From contig DHVZ01000046.1 of NCBI GenBank assembly GCA_002412925.1, positions 21,701 to 85,700 of the forward strand: 64,000 nt of DNA. Direction: 5' to 3'. The notes under the pieces were generated by a model that was given only the letters and a program-made list of their open reading frames with translations, made no database searches and had not been told where the DNA came from. Below, one piece after another: positions 52,935 to 61,753 of the stretch. Positions within the stretch are counted from its first letter, which is position 1; each line of letters opens with the position of its first letter. The position numbers and the translations under genes are program-made. This DNA is from Anaerolineales bacterium UBA5195 (GTDB taxonomy: Bacteria; Chloroflexota; Anaerolineae; Anaerolineales; Villigracilaceae).

Positions 52935-54350
52935 ATGAGTATCACACTAAACCTGAAACGTTCGACTGATTTCTCGGGACTGACCGTCAGCCCCACCCTC
53001 GCGCCTGAAACCGTCACGCTGGAGACCGCCGGGAAGGAGGTCGGCGAGATTCGCATCCTCGGCGGCAAAGCCGTCCTTTCGCTCGGGGCGCAGAACAAAC
53101 TCTCGGCCGAAATGCTCCGCCGGGCAGGCGGATCACTCTCCAAGTGGCTGGCCAAGAACAAGCTCACGGAAGCCGGCCTGGAACTGGGGACGCTGCTCGG
53201 AACGGGCATGCCGCCTGCGACTGCGGTCACAGCCTTCACAGAGGGTCTGTTGCTCGGCGCATTCACCTTCAGCGCTTACAAAGCCGGGAGTGAGGACACG
53301 GTCACAACCCTGTCCCTGCTTCTGGATGGCAAACAGGGCCTCGGGGAAGCCGAGTTGCAGGGTTTCATCCAAAAAGCAGCCGTCACCGCCGAAGCGGTCA
53401 ACCTGTCACGCGCATGGGCGCACGAGCCGCCGAATGTGATCAACCCGGTCACGCTGGCAGAGCGCGTCCAAAAAGTTGCGGCCGAAGTCGGTCTGAAATG
53501 CACCGTCCTGGATGACAAGCAACTGCTCGAAATGGGCGCCGGGGCGATCGTGGCGGTTGGCAAGGGTTCGACAAACAGCCCATCCCGGCTGATCATCCTG
53601 GAACACGTGGGCAAAAACGGCGGCAAACCGGTGGCGCTGGTCGGCAAGGCGCTGACGATGGACACCGGCGGCTATTCGCTCAAAGGCAGCGACAATATCC
53701 AGGGGATGAAATACGACAAATCCGGCGGGATGACGGTCATCGCCACGCTGGTGGCCGCGGCCCGGCTGGAGCTGGCAACGCCGGTGGTTGGTGTGATTGC
53801 CGCCGCCGAGAACATGATTTCGGCCGCCGCCTACCGTCCCGACGATATCCTGAAAGCCCTGAATGGCAAGACGATTGAAATTATCAGCACCGATGCCGAG
53901 GGCCGCCTGGTGCTGGCTGACGCCCTGACCTATACTGAGCGGACCTTCCAGCCGCGCGCGATGATCGACATCGCCACGCTGACCGGCGCGGTGGTGGTGG
54001 CGCTGGGGTCCGTCCGCGCGGGCCTGCTTTCAACCAGCGACGAACTGGCCGAGGCGCTCTTCAAAGCGGGCGAGAAGACCTTCGAGCGCGTCTGGCGGCT
54101 GCCGCTCGACGAAGAGTATTTCGAGCAGATCAAGGGCGACGACAGCGACATCAAGAATTCAGGCGGGCGCAAAGCCGGTTCGATCATCGGCGGCATCTTC
54201 CTCAAGCAGTTTGTAACCGATGAAACCCCCTGGGCGCACGTGGATGTGGCCGGGGTGATGGATACCGACAAGGAACTGCCCTACTGCCCGAAGGGCGGCA
54301 TGGGTTTTGGCGTGCGGTTGTTTTTAGATTACCTGGAATCGTTGGAGTAA
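52935..54350 (+). CDS. pepA: Leucyl aminopeptidase, M17 family
   Basis: 471 residues. C-terminal M17 motifs: VGKALTMDTGGYSLKGSDNI (Lys and Asp ligands), MKYDKSGGMTVIATL, and STDAEGRLVLADALTY (canonical NTDAEGR, with Ser replacing Asn). The N-terminal 160 residues are the family's non-catalytic domain. The enzyme removes N-terminal residues using two metals in the cytoplasm. A GCCGCCCA/TGGGCGGC hairpin follows in the next intergenic stretch. Confidence 0.92.
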   Translation: MSITLNLKRSTDFSGLTVSPTLAPETVTLETAGKEVGEIRILGGKAVLSLGAQNKLSAEMLRRAGGSLSKWLAKNKLTEAGLELGTLLGTGMPPATAVTAFTEGLLLGAFTFSAYKAGSEDTVTTLSLLLDGKQGLGEAELQGFIQKAAVTAEAVNLSRAWAHEPPNVINPVTLAERVQKVAAEVGLKCTVLDDKQLLEMGAGAIVAVGKGSTNSPSRLIILEHVGKNGGKPVALVGKALTMDTGGYSLKGSDNIQGMKYDKSGGMTVIATLVAAARLELATPVVGVIAAAENMISAAAYRPDDILKALNGKTIEIISTDAEGRLVLADALTYTERTFQPRAMIDIATLTGAVVVALGSVRAGLLSTSDELAEALFKAGEKTFERVWRLPLDEEYFEQIKGDDSDIKNSGGRKAGSIIGGIFLKQFVTDETPWAHVDVAGVMDTDKELPYCPKGGMGFGVRLFLDYLESLE

Positions 54351-54360
54351 AACAATGTCG

Positions 54361-54412
54361 TTGCCTGCACCGTGCGCAGGCACGCGTGCGAGCCGCCCAT
54401 GTTTTGGGCGGC
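54361..54412. repeat. Partial copy of the 2161-2239 palindromic element plus hairpin
   Basis: TTGCCTGCACCGTGCGCAGG followed by CACGCGTGCGAGCCGC closely matches 2204-2240. The adjoining GCCGCCCA-TGTTT-TGGGCGGC is a hairpin that may serve as the pepA terminator. Confidence 0.65.
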
Positions 54413-54512
54413 GTGGCAACCCCTTCTTTATGGGCAAAATGCCGATAAACTGGAGATTGCTTCGGCATAACCCGCCTTGCAATGATCTCTGTCAGGCAGG
54501 AGGCAGACTTCG

Positions 54513-55511
54513 ATGATTGACCATCAAATTAACGCGCAGGATGTCCGCATCTTCTCCGGACGATCCCACCCGGCCTTTGCGCAAGGAATCGCCGATTACC
54601 TGGGCGTCCCGCTGGAAAAATCGCATTTCCGCCGTTTCAGCAATGATTGCCAGGAAGTCCAATTGGGGGCCAGCGTCCGTTCACGGACGGTCTTCATCGT
54701 CCAATCACTGGTCAAACCGGTCTGTGAGCATTTGCTGGAGCTATTCATCATGCTCGATATCGCCCACAGCGCGGGTGCGCGCAGCGTCCATGCGGTCATC
54801 CCGTACTACTCCTTTGCGCGCTCCGATAAGAAAGACTCGCCCCGCATCTCGATCATCGCCCGCCTGGTGGCCGACCTGCTGGTCACCTCGGGGTCGACCC
54901 ATGTCATGACCATGACCCTGCACTCGCCACAGGTGCAGGGCTTTTTCAGCGTTCCCACTGACGTATTGACCGCCCGGCCAGAATTTGGCCTTTATTTCCA
55001 GGAACGTGACCTGAGCAAAACGGTGGTCGTCTCTCCAGATATGGGTCACGCCAAACCGGCGGCCCAATTTGCTGACATGTTCAAGCTGCCTGTCATCGCA
55101 GCCAACAAGGAACGCATCTCAGACACGAATGTGCGCGTGACCGGTTTTTCGGGGCGCCAGGTACGCAAATATCAGCGCGCACTGGTCTATGATGACGAAA
55201 TCTCCACCGGCGGATCGATGGTCGAAATTTGCAAGTTGCTGGCAAAGAATGGCGTCCAGGAAATCACCCCGATCTGCACGCATGGCGTTTTCTCAGGAAA
55301 AGCCCTGGAACGGTTGGGAGAGATTCCGCAAATCGGCGAAGTTGTCACCACCGACACGGTCCCGCCGCCCGCCGCGAAAAAAACCCCCTATCGCCTGACA
55401 GTCCTGCCGGTGGCGCAAATCTTCGGTGAAGCCATCTGGCGGAATCAGACTCGCCAATCCCTCGGCGGGCTGTTTTCCTACTGGAAAGAGACGGAACCTG
55501 AGGCAAGCTAG
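54513..55511 (+). CDS. prs: Ribose-phosphate pyrophosphokinase-like protein (divergent)
   Basis: 332 residues of the PRPP synthetase fold: FSGRSHPAFAQGIADYLGVP, FSNDCQEVQLGASVRSRTVF, HAVIPYYSFARSDKKDSPRI, LVYDDEISTGGSM. Several hallmark positions differ from classic Prs: the PRPP loop reads DDEISTGGS in place of DDxIDTGGT, and TLHSPQVQGFF replaces DLH. It may be a true synthetase or a relative with altered activity. AGGAGG-type ribosome site. The symbol is given for homology. Confidence 0.82.
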   Translation: MIDHQINAQDVRIFSGRSHPAFAQGIADYLGVPLEKSHFRRFSNDCQEVQLGASVRSRTVFIVQSLVKPVCEHLLELFIMLDIAHSAGARSVHAVIPYYSFARSDKKDSPRISIIARLVADLLVTSGSTHVMTMTLHSPQVQGFFSVPTDVLTARPEFGLYFQERDLSKTVVVSPDMGHAKPAAQFADMFKLPVIAANKERISDTNVRVTGFSGRQVRKYQRALVYDDEISTGGSMVEICKLLAKNGVQEITPICTHGVFSGKALERLGEIPQIGEVVTTDTVPPPAAKKTPYRLTVLPVAQIFGEAIWRNQTRQSLGGLFSYWKETEPEAS

Positions 55512-55590
55512 TTTGGCATGGGTCTGAGATTGTTGAGCGCAGGCCTGAGACCCACGCCAAACCAGAGACCCCTACAACCAAGGAGACCTG

Positions 55591-55881
55591 ATGAGCGCTT
55601 ATGTGATTGTCGAGATCGAAGTTACCGACCCAACTGGCTACGACGAGTATAAGAAACTCGCGCCGGCAGCGGTAGCGTTGTACGGCGGCAAGTACGTCGC
55701 GCGCGGCGGGAAAAATGAAACACTCGAAGGTGATTGGCAGCCCAACCGGCTGGTCATTCTGGAATTCCCCTCCATGGAACAGGCCAAGGCCTGGCTGAAC
55801 TCGCCGGAATATGCTCCTGCCCGCGCCATGCGGCATCAATACGCCAAGAGCAAGATGGTGGTCGTGGAAGGGGTCGGGTAA
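55591..55881 (+). CDS. DUF1330 family protein
   Basis: 96 residues, a dimeric ferredoxin-like domain: SAYVIVEIEVTDPTGYDEYK, GGKYVARGG, VILEFPSMEQAKAWLNSPEY. No known reaction. AAGGAGA precedes the ATG. The following region holds a broken methyltransferase gene. Confidence 0.9.
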   Translation: MSAYVIVEIEVTDPTGYDEYKKLAPAAVALYGGKYVARGGKNETLEGDWQPNRLVILEFPSMEQAKAWLNSPEYAPARAMRHQYAKSKMVVVEGVG

Positions 55882-55885
55882 AGCC

Positions 55886-56232
55886 TTGCCTGCCGATAAT
55901 TCCCTCTACGACACTTACGCCAAGGATTGGTGAGATGAAAACTGCTTCCTGCACCTGCTGAAAACCGGTCTGAACCCAGCCCGCTTACGGCCCACGGGCT
56001 GGAACCAGCCGCCCTGCGCGTGCTGGATGTCGGTTGCGGCAGCGGCATCTTGAGCAAAGTCACCGGCTTGCAGCCGGGCATTTCGTCGCAGTTGGTCGGC
56101 CAGGAGATTTCCCGTCTGAAGCGCGGTGAGATTACTTACGCAGAACTGGACCGCCGGATGAAATTCCAGACCGGAGGGCACACCAATGGGAATTACATCG
56201 GTTACGCCATGCACCATCCTGCCCACGGCTAA
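55886..56232 (+). pseudogene. UbiG-like methyltransferase, disrupted
   Basis: The frame from 55886 reads LPADNSLYDTYAKDW, then a TGA at 55931 where TGG is expected, then DENCFLHLLKTGLNPARL, the standard UbiG-type N-terminus. The frame then shifts, and LDVGCGSGILSKVTG continues from 56020 directly into the C-terminal end (LVGQEISRLKRGEITYAELD, FQTGGHTNGNYIGYAM). Most of the catalytic domain is deleted. It carries one nonsense change, one frameshift and one internal deletion, so it is a dead gene. Confidence 0.85.
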
Positions 56233-56353
56233 AAATTGCGCATCCCAGCTCTCGAAATAACCCGGTTTTCAGCCGATCTGGGGATAAATGGTCGTTGAAA
56301 CCCCAGGGGATTCTTTAATCCATCCTTAACCACAGAAACTAAGGTTCTGGTAA

Positions 56354-56389
56354 AATGGCAAACGGGCCGCTGGCGGCCCGTTTGCCATT
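56354..56389. repeat. Perfect hairpin upstream of the sulfotransferase gene
   Basis: AATGGCAAACGGGCC / GGCCCGTTTGCCATT, 15 bp with a 6-base loop, no T tract. It lies in the 56233-56435 gap, where nothing else is recognised. It could be a repeat or a regulatory RNA hairpin. Confidence 0.6.
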
Positions 56390-56435
56390 ACTGAATGCGC
56401 CAGGAAACCAACTCCGCAAAGGATGACACAATCCC

Positions 56436-57656
56436 ATGATGTACAATTTTCGCCTGTTCTGGCGCATGGCCTGGCATTCATTTTTCCAGTCAAAAAACAC
56501 GTACGGAAAACTTACCCCTAGAAGATTTGCTTTCCTGCTCCTTTTTTACTCCGTCTGGCCCGGCTGGTCGATATTCACCTGGCTGTGCTTCCACCTGGAT
56601 GACCTGCTTTTCCCGGCCTACAAACAACAACCCCTCGAAAAACCGCTCTTCATCCTAGGGAATTTCCGCAGCGGCTCCACCTTTTTGCACCGCCTGCTCT
56701 CGCGCGATTCCGCCACCTTCACCAGCCTGCGCACCTGGGATATCTTCCTGATGCCCTCGATCACCCAGCGCAAGCTCTTCCGCAGCCTGGCACGCATCGA
56801 CGCCCTCTTTGGCAGTCCACTGGTCAGCCTGCTCAAAGGCATCGACCAGCGCTCGCTCGGCCAGGTGCGCATCCACAAGATCAGCCTGTTCGAACCCGAA
56901 GAAGACGAAAACATCCTGCTGCATGCCTGGTCGACCTTTTTTATCAGCCTGCTCTTCCCCTTCCCGGACGACCTGCCGTCCTACCAATTTTTCGACGAGG
57001 CCCTCCCCGTCGACGAGAAAAAGCGCATCATGGGCTTTTACCGCTCCTGCCTCCAGCGGCACTTGTACGCCACCGGCGGCCGGCGCCATTTCGTGGCCAA
57101 GAACCCGGCCTTCAGTGCCAAAATTGAAACGCTAATGGAGTTTTTCCCCGATGCGCGCATCCTTTACCTGGCGCGCAACCCGCTGGATATGCTGCCTTCG
57201 ACGATTTCATGGTTGAGCTATGCCTGGCACGTTTTCAGCCAGCCGCCGGAAAAATACCTGTTCCGCGACCAGGTTCTGGCCCTGACCAAATACTGGTACC
57301 GCCACCCGCTCGAAGTCCTGGATCGGAACCCCTCTCCCCGTCACCTGATTCTCAACTACGAAGACCTGATTCGTTACCCTGAGCAGGTTATCCGCGGCTT
57401 CTACGAGCAGTTTGGCTACGCTGAAAGCCCCGGTCTGGAAAAAACCATCGCAGAAGCCATCCGCGAGACGCTGACCCACCAGAGCGATCATGTTTATAAG
57501 TATGAAGAGATGGGCTTCACCCGCGAAGAAATTATCGACGAGTTCGAGGAGATTTTCGAACGCTTCCAGTTCGACCGGCACGAACCGGGCCAGCCGACCA
57601 TCTTCGAAACGGCCATCCCAATTATTGCGGCGGAAGTGCCCCTGCCTGGAGATTAA
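56436..57656 (+). CDS. Sulfotransferase-family protein
   Basis: 406 residues. The PAPS 5'-phosphosulfate loop is seen as ILGNFRSGSTFLHRLLSRD near residue 73, and a 3'-phosphate-binding region with ARILYLARNPLDMLPSTISW. C-terminal KYEEMGFTREEIIDEFEEIF fits the PF13469-like group. An N-terminal hydrophobic stretch (FAFLLLFYSVWPGWSIFTWL) suggests membrane association. Probable PAPS-dependent sulfation of a glycan or lipid; acceptor unknown. A strong shared terminator follows. Confidence 0.85.
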   Translation: MMYNFRLFWRMAWHSFFQSKNTYGKLTPRRFAFLLLFYSVWPGWSIFTWLCFHLDDLLFPAYKQQPLEKPLFILGNFRSGSTFLHRLLSRDSATFTSLRTWDIFLMPSITQRKLFRSLARIDALFGSPLVSLLKGIDQRSLGQVRIHKISLFEPEEDENILLHAWSTFFISLLFPFPDDLPSYQFFDEALPVDEKKRIMGFYRSCLQRHLYATGGRRHFVAKNPAFSAKIETLMEFFPDARILYLARNPLDMLPSTISWLSYAWHVFSQPPEKYLFRDQVLALTKYWYRHPLEVLDRNPSPRHLILNYEDLIRYPEQVIRGFYEQFGYAESPGLEKTIAEAIRETLTHQSDHVYKYEEMGFTREEIIDEFEEIFERFQFDRHEPGQPTIFETAIPIIAAEVPLPGD

Positions 57657-57696
57657 AAAGTGACAGTCACCTTTGCGCAGGTGACTGTCACTTTTT
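57655..57696. terminator. Bidirectional intrinsic terminator
   Basis: AAAAAGTGACAGTCACCT / AGGTGACTGTCACTTTTT, perfect 18-bp stem with a 6-base loop, between the convergent sulfotransferase and lgt genes. Confidence 0.9.
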
Positions 57697-58555
57697 AAGA
57701 AACCTGGTATTTTTCCGGCAGCGGCGGCAGGGGCAGCTTGAGTTTCCCATAGCGCCAGGCTAATAGCAGCAGACCGACCAGGACCATGATCAGGGTTACA
57801 ACCTGCGTGGTGCTGATCCATGAGCCGCCGACGTGCGGCTGGTCAGTGCGGACAAACTCAATCAAAAAGCGGCCCAGGCCAGCCAAAACCAGCCAACCGA
57901 AAAAGACCGCGCCCGGCTTCATCCGATCAGAAAAACGGCGCGCAACGTACAGGATCAACGCCACAGCCAGGAAATTCCAGAGCATTTCGTAGGCAAACGT
58001 CGGGTGGAAGCGGGTGGTTTCAACCGGATACTTCGCCAGGTCGGTGTACTCGCCAATCCGGTGCAAAGCATCGATGGAAATACCCCAGGGCCAAGTCGTT
58101 GGCGGGCCGTAGAGTTCCTGGTTGATGAAGTTGGCCGGACGGGCCAACGCCTGACCAAGCAGCACCGTCGGCGCGGCAGCATCCAGGAAGAGCCAGGTGT
58201 CCATTTTTTGGCGGCGCAAATAAATAACCATGGTGAGGGCTCCAAGAACCAGTCCGCCATAGATATGCAGACCGCCCTGGGGAATGTTGAAAATCTGGGC
58301 AGGATTCTGAAGGTAATACTGATTGCCTCCCAGCGTGGCATTGACCACATACCACAGGCGCGCGCCAATGATCCCGGCGGGCAAAATCCAGATCAATGCA
58401 TCCCAGATGGCCTCACCTTTTCCACCGCGGCGCTTCACTTCCCGCTCGGCAAACCAGGCGCCAACGGCCACGCCCAACATCACCAAAACGCCATACCAGC
58501 GCAGCGCAAAGTTAAAACCACCGATTGTGAATGAGAAAATTACAGGATCCATCAT
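57695..58555 (-). CDS. lgt: Prolipoprotein diacylglyceryl transferase
   Basis: 286 residues with about seven membrane segments. Lgt hallmarks: FNFALRWYGVLVMLGVAVG, NIPQGGLHIYGGLVLG (catalytic His), the signature ARPANFINQELYG, and RFHPTFAYEMLWN. It transfers diacylglycerol from phosphatidylglycerol to the lipobox Cys, the step needed by the many lipoproteins in this window. ATG 58555 follows AGGAG by five bases. Confidence 0.95.
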   Translation of the reverse strand: MMDPVIFSFTIGGFNFALRWYGVLVMLGVAVGAWFAEREVKRRGGKGEAIWDALIWILPAGIIGARLWYVVNATLGGNQYYLQNPAQIFNIPQGGLHIYGGLVLGALTMVIYLRRQKMDTWLFLDAAAPTVLLGQALARPANFINQELYGPPTTWPWGISIDALHRIGEYTDLAKYPVETTRFHPTFAYEMLWNFLAVALILYVARRFSDRMKPGAVFFGWLVLAGLGRFLIEFVRTDQPHVGGSWISTTQVVTLIMVLVGLLLLAWRYGKLKLPLPPLPEKYQVS

Positions 58556-58609
58556 TTCTGCTCCTATTTGTGTGGAGTGCGGAAGCTCACTTCTGCACTC
58601 CACAGGAAA

Positions 58610-59761
58610 TTACGCCCAAACCTTGCCCGCCGGGACAATTGCCCGATCAGGCACATCTGCCAACAAGACAGCGCCATTCCCGATACGCGCACCCGAGCCA
58701 ATTTTTAGACCAATCATGGTTGTCACGCCCATGCCGACCAGCGCTTTCTCGCCCACGTGAACATGCCCGGCCAGCATGGCGCCGGGTGCAATATGAGTAA
58801 AAGCACCAATCTCGCAATCATGCGAGACAATCGCACCGGTATTGATCATGCACTTCTCATGCAAGAGGGCTGAAGAACCAACATAAGCGTTGGCAAAAAC
58901 CTGCACGCCATCACAAATCTGCGCCGAGGCTTCAACCGTCGCCCGTGGATGGCACAGGATCGGGAAGGCCAGGCCATAACCAGCCAGCAGGTCAAACAAT
59001 TTCAGACGGATATTAATGTCAATGATTCCGCCCACGCCATTGGCCGCCAAACGCACTCCTTGTTCAACCAGTTGGGGCAGGAATTCACGCGCGCCCAGAA
59101 CCGGGATGCCCAAAACAGAAGTCCCTGCCAGGGCCGCATTATCGTCAAGAATGCCTGCAATCCGGAAGGCGCCAATCGCCTGCACCATTTCCATGACGGC
59201 CTTGGCGTGCCCGCCCGCCCCGTAGATGACAATCCGGGAGTTGGTCGATTTCGTGATTTCGTGATCGGGTGACATCGTACCCGCAGGGTATTGGGCAATT
59301 GGGGAACCGGCGATTTCACGGATGACAGCTTCGGTGATGAGCCGGTCCGCCGGCAGCGTGGAAAGGTCGAGGCCGAGGGATGCGGCCAGGGCGCGGGCTG
59401 GTCTGGTTATCCGCAATTCGGCCAGAACCTCAGTATCCTTTACCGGTTGCTCGCTGACCACTGACAACCCTGCAACTGCATTCAGGGTAGGCTGATGACC
59501 GACTGCTGGCAACTGCTCATCGGCGGTCGCCGTCAGATAGGCCAGCACCTCCCCAACTGCCAGGGTCTCGCCTTCGTGGGCCACCATCCGCAGGAAACCG
59601 GCTTCGGGCGACTCGACATCTGAAGCAGCTTTGGTGGTTTCGATGGTGAAAAGCAAATCGCCTTTCTGCACAGGCTGCCTGTCTTTCGCATGGACTTCCA
59701 CCAGGCGGGCTTCAGGCTCATTGGCATTCAAAAGGGGCACAAGGATGGGTTTGGGTGGCAT
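58610..59761 (-). CDS. Lipoyl domain - E3-binding-like domain - PglD/NeuD-type acyltransferase fusion
   Basis: 383 residues in three parts. Residues 5-80 are a lipoyl domain with the lysine in IETTKAASDVESPEAGF (Lys44). Residues about 113-150 resemble the E3/E1-binding domain of E2 proteins (RITRPARALAASLGLDLSTL, then DRLITEAVIREIA). Residues ~170-383 are a PglD/NeuD-like sugar acyltransferase: RIVIYGAGGHAKAVMEMVQA (PglD-N Rossmann), then left-handed beta-helix repeats with the catalytic His motif SHDCEIGAFTHIAPGAMLAG. The normal E2 catalytic domain (HxxxDG) is absent. Genes for E1-beta and E1-alpha are about 1-2.9 kb away on the same strand, separated by a plus-strand gene. Inference: an acyl group made by E1 on lipoate is passed to a sugar by this enzyme. 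Confidence 0.85.
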   Translation of the reverse strand: MPPKPILVPLLNANEPEARLVEVHAKDRQPVQKGDLLFTIETTKAASDVESPEAGFLRMVAHEGETLAVGEVLAYLTATADEQLPAVGHQPTLNAVAGLSVVSEQPVKDTEVLAELRITRPARALAASLGLDLSTLPADRLITEAVIREIAGSPIAQYPAGTMSPDHEITKSTNSRIVIYGAGGHAKAVMEMVQAIGAFRIAGILDDNAALAGTSVLGIPVLGAREFLPQLVEQGVRLAANGVGGIIDINIRLKLFDLLAGYGLAFPILCHPRATVEASAQICDGVQVFANAYVGSSALLHEKCMINTGAIVSHDCEIGAFTHIAPGAMLAGHVHVGEKALVGMGVTTMIGLKIGSGARIGNGAVLLADVPDRAIVPAGKVWA

Positions 59762-59864
59762 ATTTTTCCTATAAATAAGCAAATACGGTTGCAATTTTAC
59801 CCGTTTTGATTCATAATGATGACATCTTAATCAGCGGCTCTCTGGAAATTTCGGTGGGAAGACC

Positions 59865-59916
59865 CCGCATTTTGGGGTGCGAGTGTGCATGGGCACACTC
59901 CTGCCCCAAAGTGCGG
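59865..59916. repeat. Long compound hairpin before the DUF4013 gene
   Basis: CCGCA, TTTGGGG and GAGTGTGC pair with GCACACTC, CCCCAAA and TGCGG to form one long interrupted stem. It lies between the lipoyl-fusion start and the plus-strand DUF4013 gene and could be a repeat or a structured leader. Confidence 0.6.
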
Positions 59917-59972
59917 AACTCTTCATTGAAAAATCTTGAGACTCGCAGCCTCGTTCATAAGGAGAAGATCTA

Positions 59973-60668
59973 ATGGAATTCGGTCGCGCTTTTTCTTTTG
60001 CCCAGCAAGATCCTGAGTGGCTAAAAAAGGTTGGCATCGCCGCTTTGGTATTCTTAATTCCGCTCGTTGGCCCGATCACCGTTCTGGGCTGGGGATTGGA
60101 AATCACCCGCCGGGTGATCAGCCATGAACCCGAGATGCTGCCAGATTGGTCTAATTTTACGGACCATCTGGTTCGCGGCTTGAAAGGCTTCGTGATCTCA
60201 TTTGTATTCAGCCTGCCAGGCGGTCTGGTAAGCGGCTGCCTCCAGACCATGAATGCCATCCTGGCAAACCCCGACGTTTTGAACAACATGGACGGGGATA
60301 TGGTCCAGGCGCTGACAGCCGGGATGGGCATTGTCGCGATCTGCTGCGGCTGTATAGGCTTTGTTCTCAGCCTGGCAGGCAGTTTCTTGATGCCTGCTGC
60401 ACTCGGAAATATGATGGCCAACAACGGTGACCTGGGTGCTGGCTTCCGCTTTGCCGAAATCTTTGCCCTTATCCGCGCTGCGGTCGGCCCCTACCTGATA
60501 ACCTTACTAGGAACCCTCCTGGTCGGCATCATAGTCCCGTTCGGCCTGATTGCCTGTATCGTGGGCGTGTTTTTCACCGCTGCGTGGGGCACAACAGTCA
60601 TGTCACATCTTTATGGCCAGGCCTACAACGCCGCCAAAGCCGCGCAGGCTGCGGCACCGGCCATGTAA
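59973..60668 (+). CDS. DUF4013 membrane protein
   Basis: 231 residues with about five membrane segments. DUF4013 pattern: FSFAQQDPEWLKKVGIAALV, IPLVGPITVLGWGLEITRRV, LPDWSNFTDHLVRGLKGFVI. AAGGAGA precedes the ATG. The family is of unknown function. It lies on the opposite strand between the lipoyl-fusion gene and E1-beta, and shares a terminator with E1-beta. Confidence 0.85.
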   Translation: MEFGRAFSFAQQDPEWLKKVGIAALVFLIPLVGPITVLGWGLEITRRVISHEPEMLPDWSNFTDHLVRGLKGFVISFVFSLPGGLVSGCLQTMNAILANPDVLNNMDGDMVQALTAGMGIVAICCGCIGFVLSLAGSFLMPAALGNMMANNGDLGAGFRFAEIFALIRAAVGPYLITLLGTLLVGIIVPFGLIACIVGVFFTAAWGTTVMSHLYGQAYNAAKAAQAAAPAM

Positions 60669-60676
60669 ACTTGCTC

Positions 60677-60722
60677 AAAACAGAACACGGAACACGCTTT
60701 GGCGTGTTCCGTGTTCTGTTTT
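60677..60722. terminator. Bidirectional intrinsic terminator
   Basis: A perfect 21-bp stem (AAAACAGAACACGG... / ...CCGTGTTCTGTTTT) with loop TTTG, between the DUF4013 gene and the convergent E1-beta gene. Strong on both strands. Confidence 0.92.
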
Positions 60723-61716
60723 AACGCCCTGCCAGTTCCAGCGCGATCTGAATGATTTTTTCCTGTGAGGGCAGGATGGCAGCCTCGAGAGTCTTGGAAT
60801 TGGCAACCGGTAAATCCAGCGCGGCTGCGCGGCAAACTTTGACGCCGGGGGTGTTTTCCACAGCTTGAGCAGCCACTTCCGCGCCCCAGCCCAGGGTGAG
60901 CGTGCCCTCTTCAACAGTCAGCAGGCGATTGGTGCGGCGCAAAGAGTCAAATAGCGGGGCAAGCTCAAAGGGGCTGAGCTGTGAAAAAAGCACGATCTCG
61001 GCAAAAATCTCATGTTCGTAGATTAATTCATGCGCAGCGGCGCGGGCCAGTTCGAAATTATAACCGTAAGTGGCAATCGTCAAGCGCGCTTCGGCCTGCG
61101 GAACACGCAGCACGAAGGTCGGATATGGCTCGCCCATTTTGCTAACTTCCCAATCTGCTAATTCCCCAGCTGCGAGGATGGGGCGGGTATAGAGAATTTT
61201 ATGCTCGACAAACAGGATCGGGCCTTCGTCCTGGCGGATGGCGGATTCGAGCAATTCAGCCGGGTCGCCCAGGGAGTTGGGAGCAAGGACCCGCAGCCCG
61301 GGTATCCCTAAAAAGAGTTTCTCCAGCGATTGGGAATGGGTTGGCCCGTATCCGCGCCGCCCGCCCATTGGCGCGCGGACCACCAGCGGGACGCGCACCT
61401 GGTCATTGTACATCCAGCGGAATTTGGCCGCATGGTTAATCAGCTGGTCGGCAATCAGGGTGACGAAATCGCCAAACATGATCTCGGCCACCGGGCGCAA
61501 TCCGCGCAGGGCCAGGCCATTGGCAATCCCGACGATGGCAGCTTCGGAAATGGGCGTGGTCAGAACGCGCTCGGGGAAGCGGGTCGAAAGCCCGCGCGCG
61601 ACTTTGAACGCGCCGCCATACGGGTCGAGCAAGTCCTCGCCAAGCAGGTAAACGCGCTCGTCGGTTTCCATGGCGTGCTGGAGGGCAAAGTTGAGACGTT
61701 CGAGGACTGTGGGCAT
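60721..61716 (-). CDS. 2-oxoacid dehydrogenase E1 component, beta subunit
   Basis: 331 residues. E1-beta marks: RVYLLGEDLLDPYGGAFKVA, TTPISEAAIVGIANGLALRG, FGDFVTLIADQLINHAAKFR, and a transketolase C-terminal domain (LLTVEEGTLTLGWGAEVAAQ). With E1-alpha it decarboxylates a 2-oxoacid on thiamine diphosphate and acylates a lipoyl domain. The E1-alpha gene is 37 bases upstream. No E2 or E3 of normal type is beside it. Confidence 0.93.
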   Translation of the reverse strand: MPTVLERLNFALQHAMETDERVYLLGEDLLDPYGGAFKVARGLSTRFPERVLTTPISEAAIVGIANGLALRGLRPVAEIMFGDFVTLIADQLINHAAKFRWMYNDQVRVPLVVRAPMGGRRGYGPTHSQSLEKLFLGIPGLRVLAPNSLGDPAELLESAIRQDEGPILFVEHKILYTRPILAAGELADWEVSKMGEPYPTFVLRVPQAEARLTIATYGYNFELARAAAHELIYEHEIFAEIVLFSQLSPFELAPLFDSLRRTNRLLTVEEGTLTLGWGAEVAAQAVENTPGVKVCRAAALDLPVANSKTLEAAILPSQEKIIQIALELAGR

Positions 61717-61753
61717 AGGGAGTCGTAAATCTCCAGATTTTCGAGGTCAAAAG

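Noticed and set aside
55931..55933. TGA read as tryptophan or selenocysteine
   Set aside because: The same gene also has a frameshift and a large deletion, and TGA is used as a normal stop elsewhere in the window.
58610..59761. Ordinary dihydrolipoamide acyltransferase (E2)
   Set aside because: The catalytic domain with HxxxDG is absent; the C-terminal part is clearly PglD/NeuD-like.
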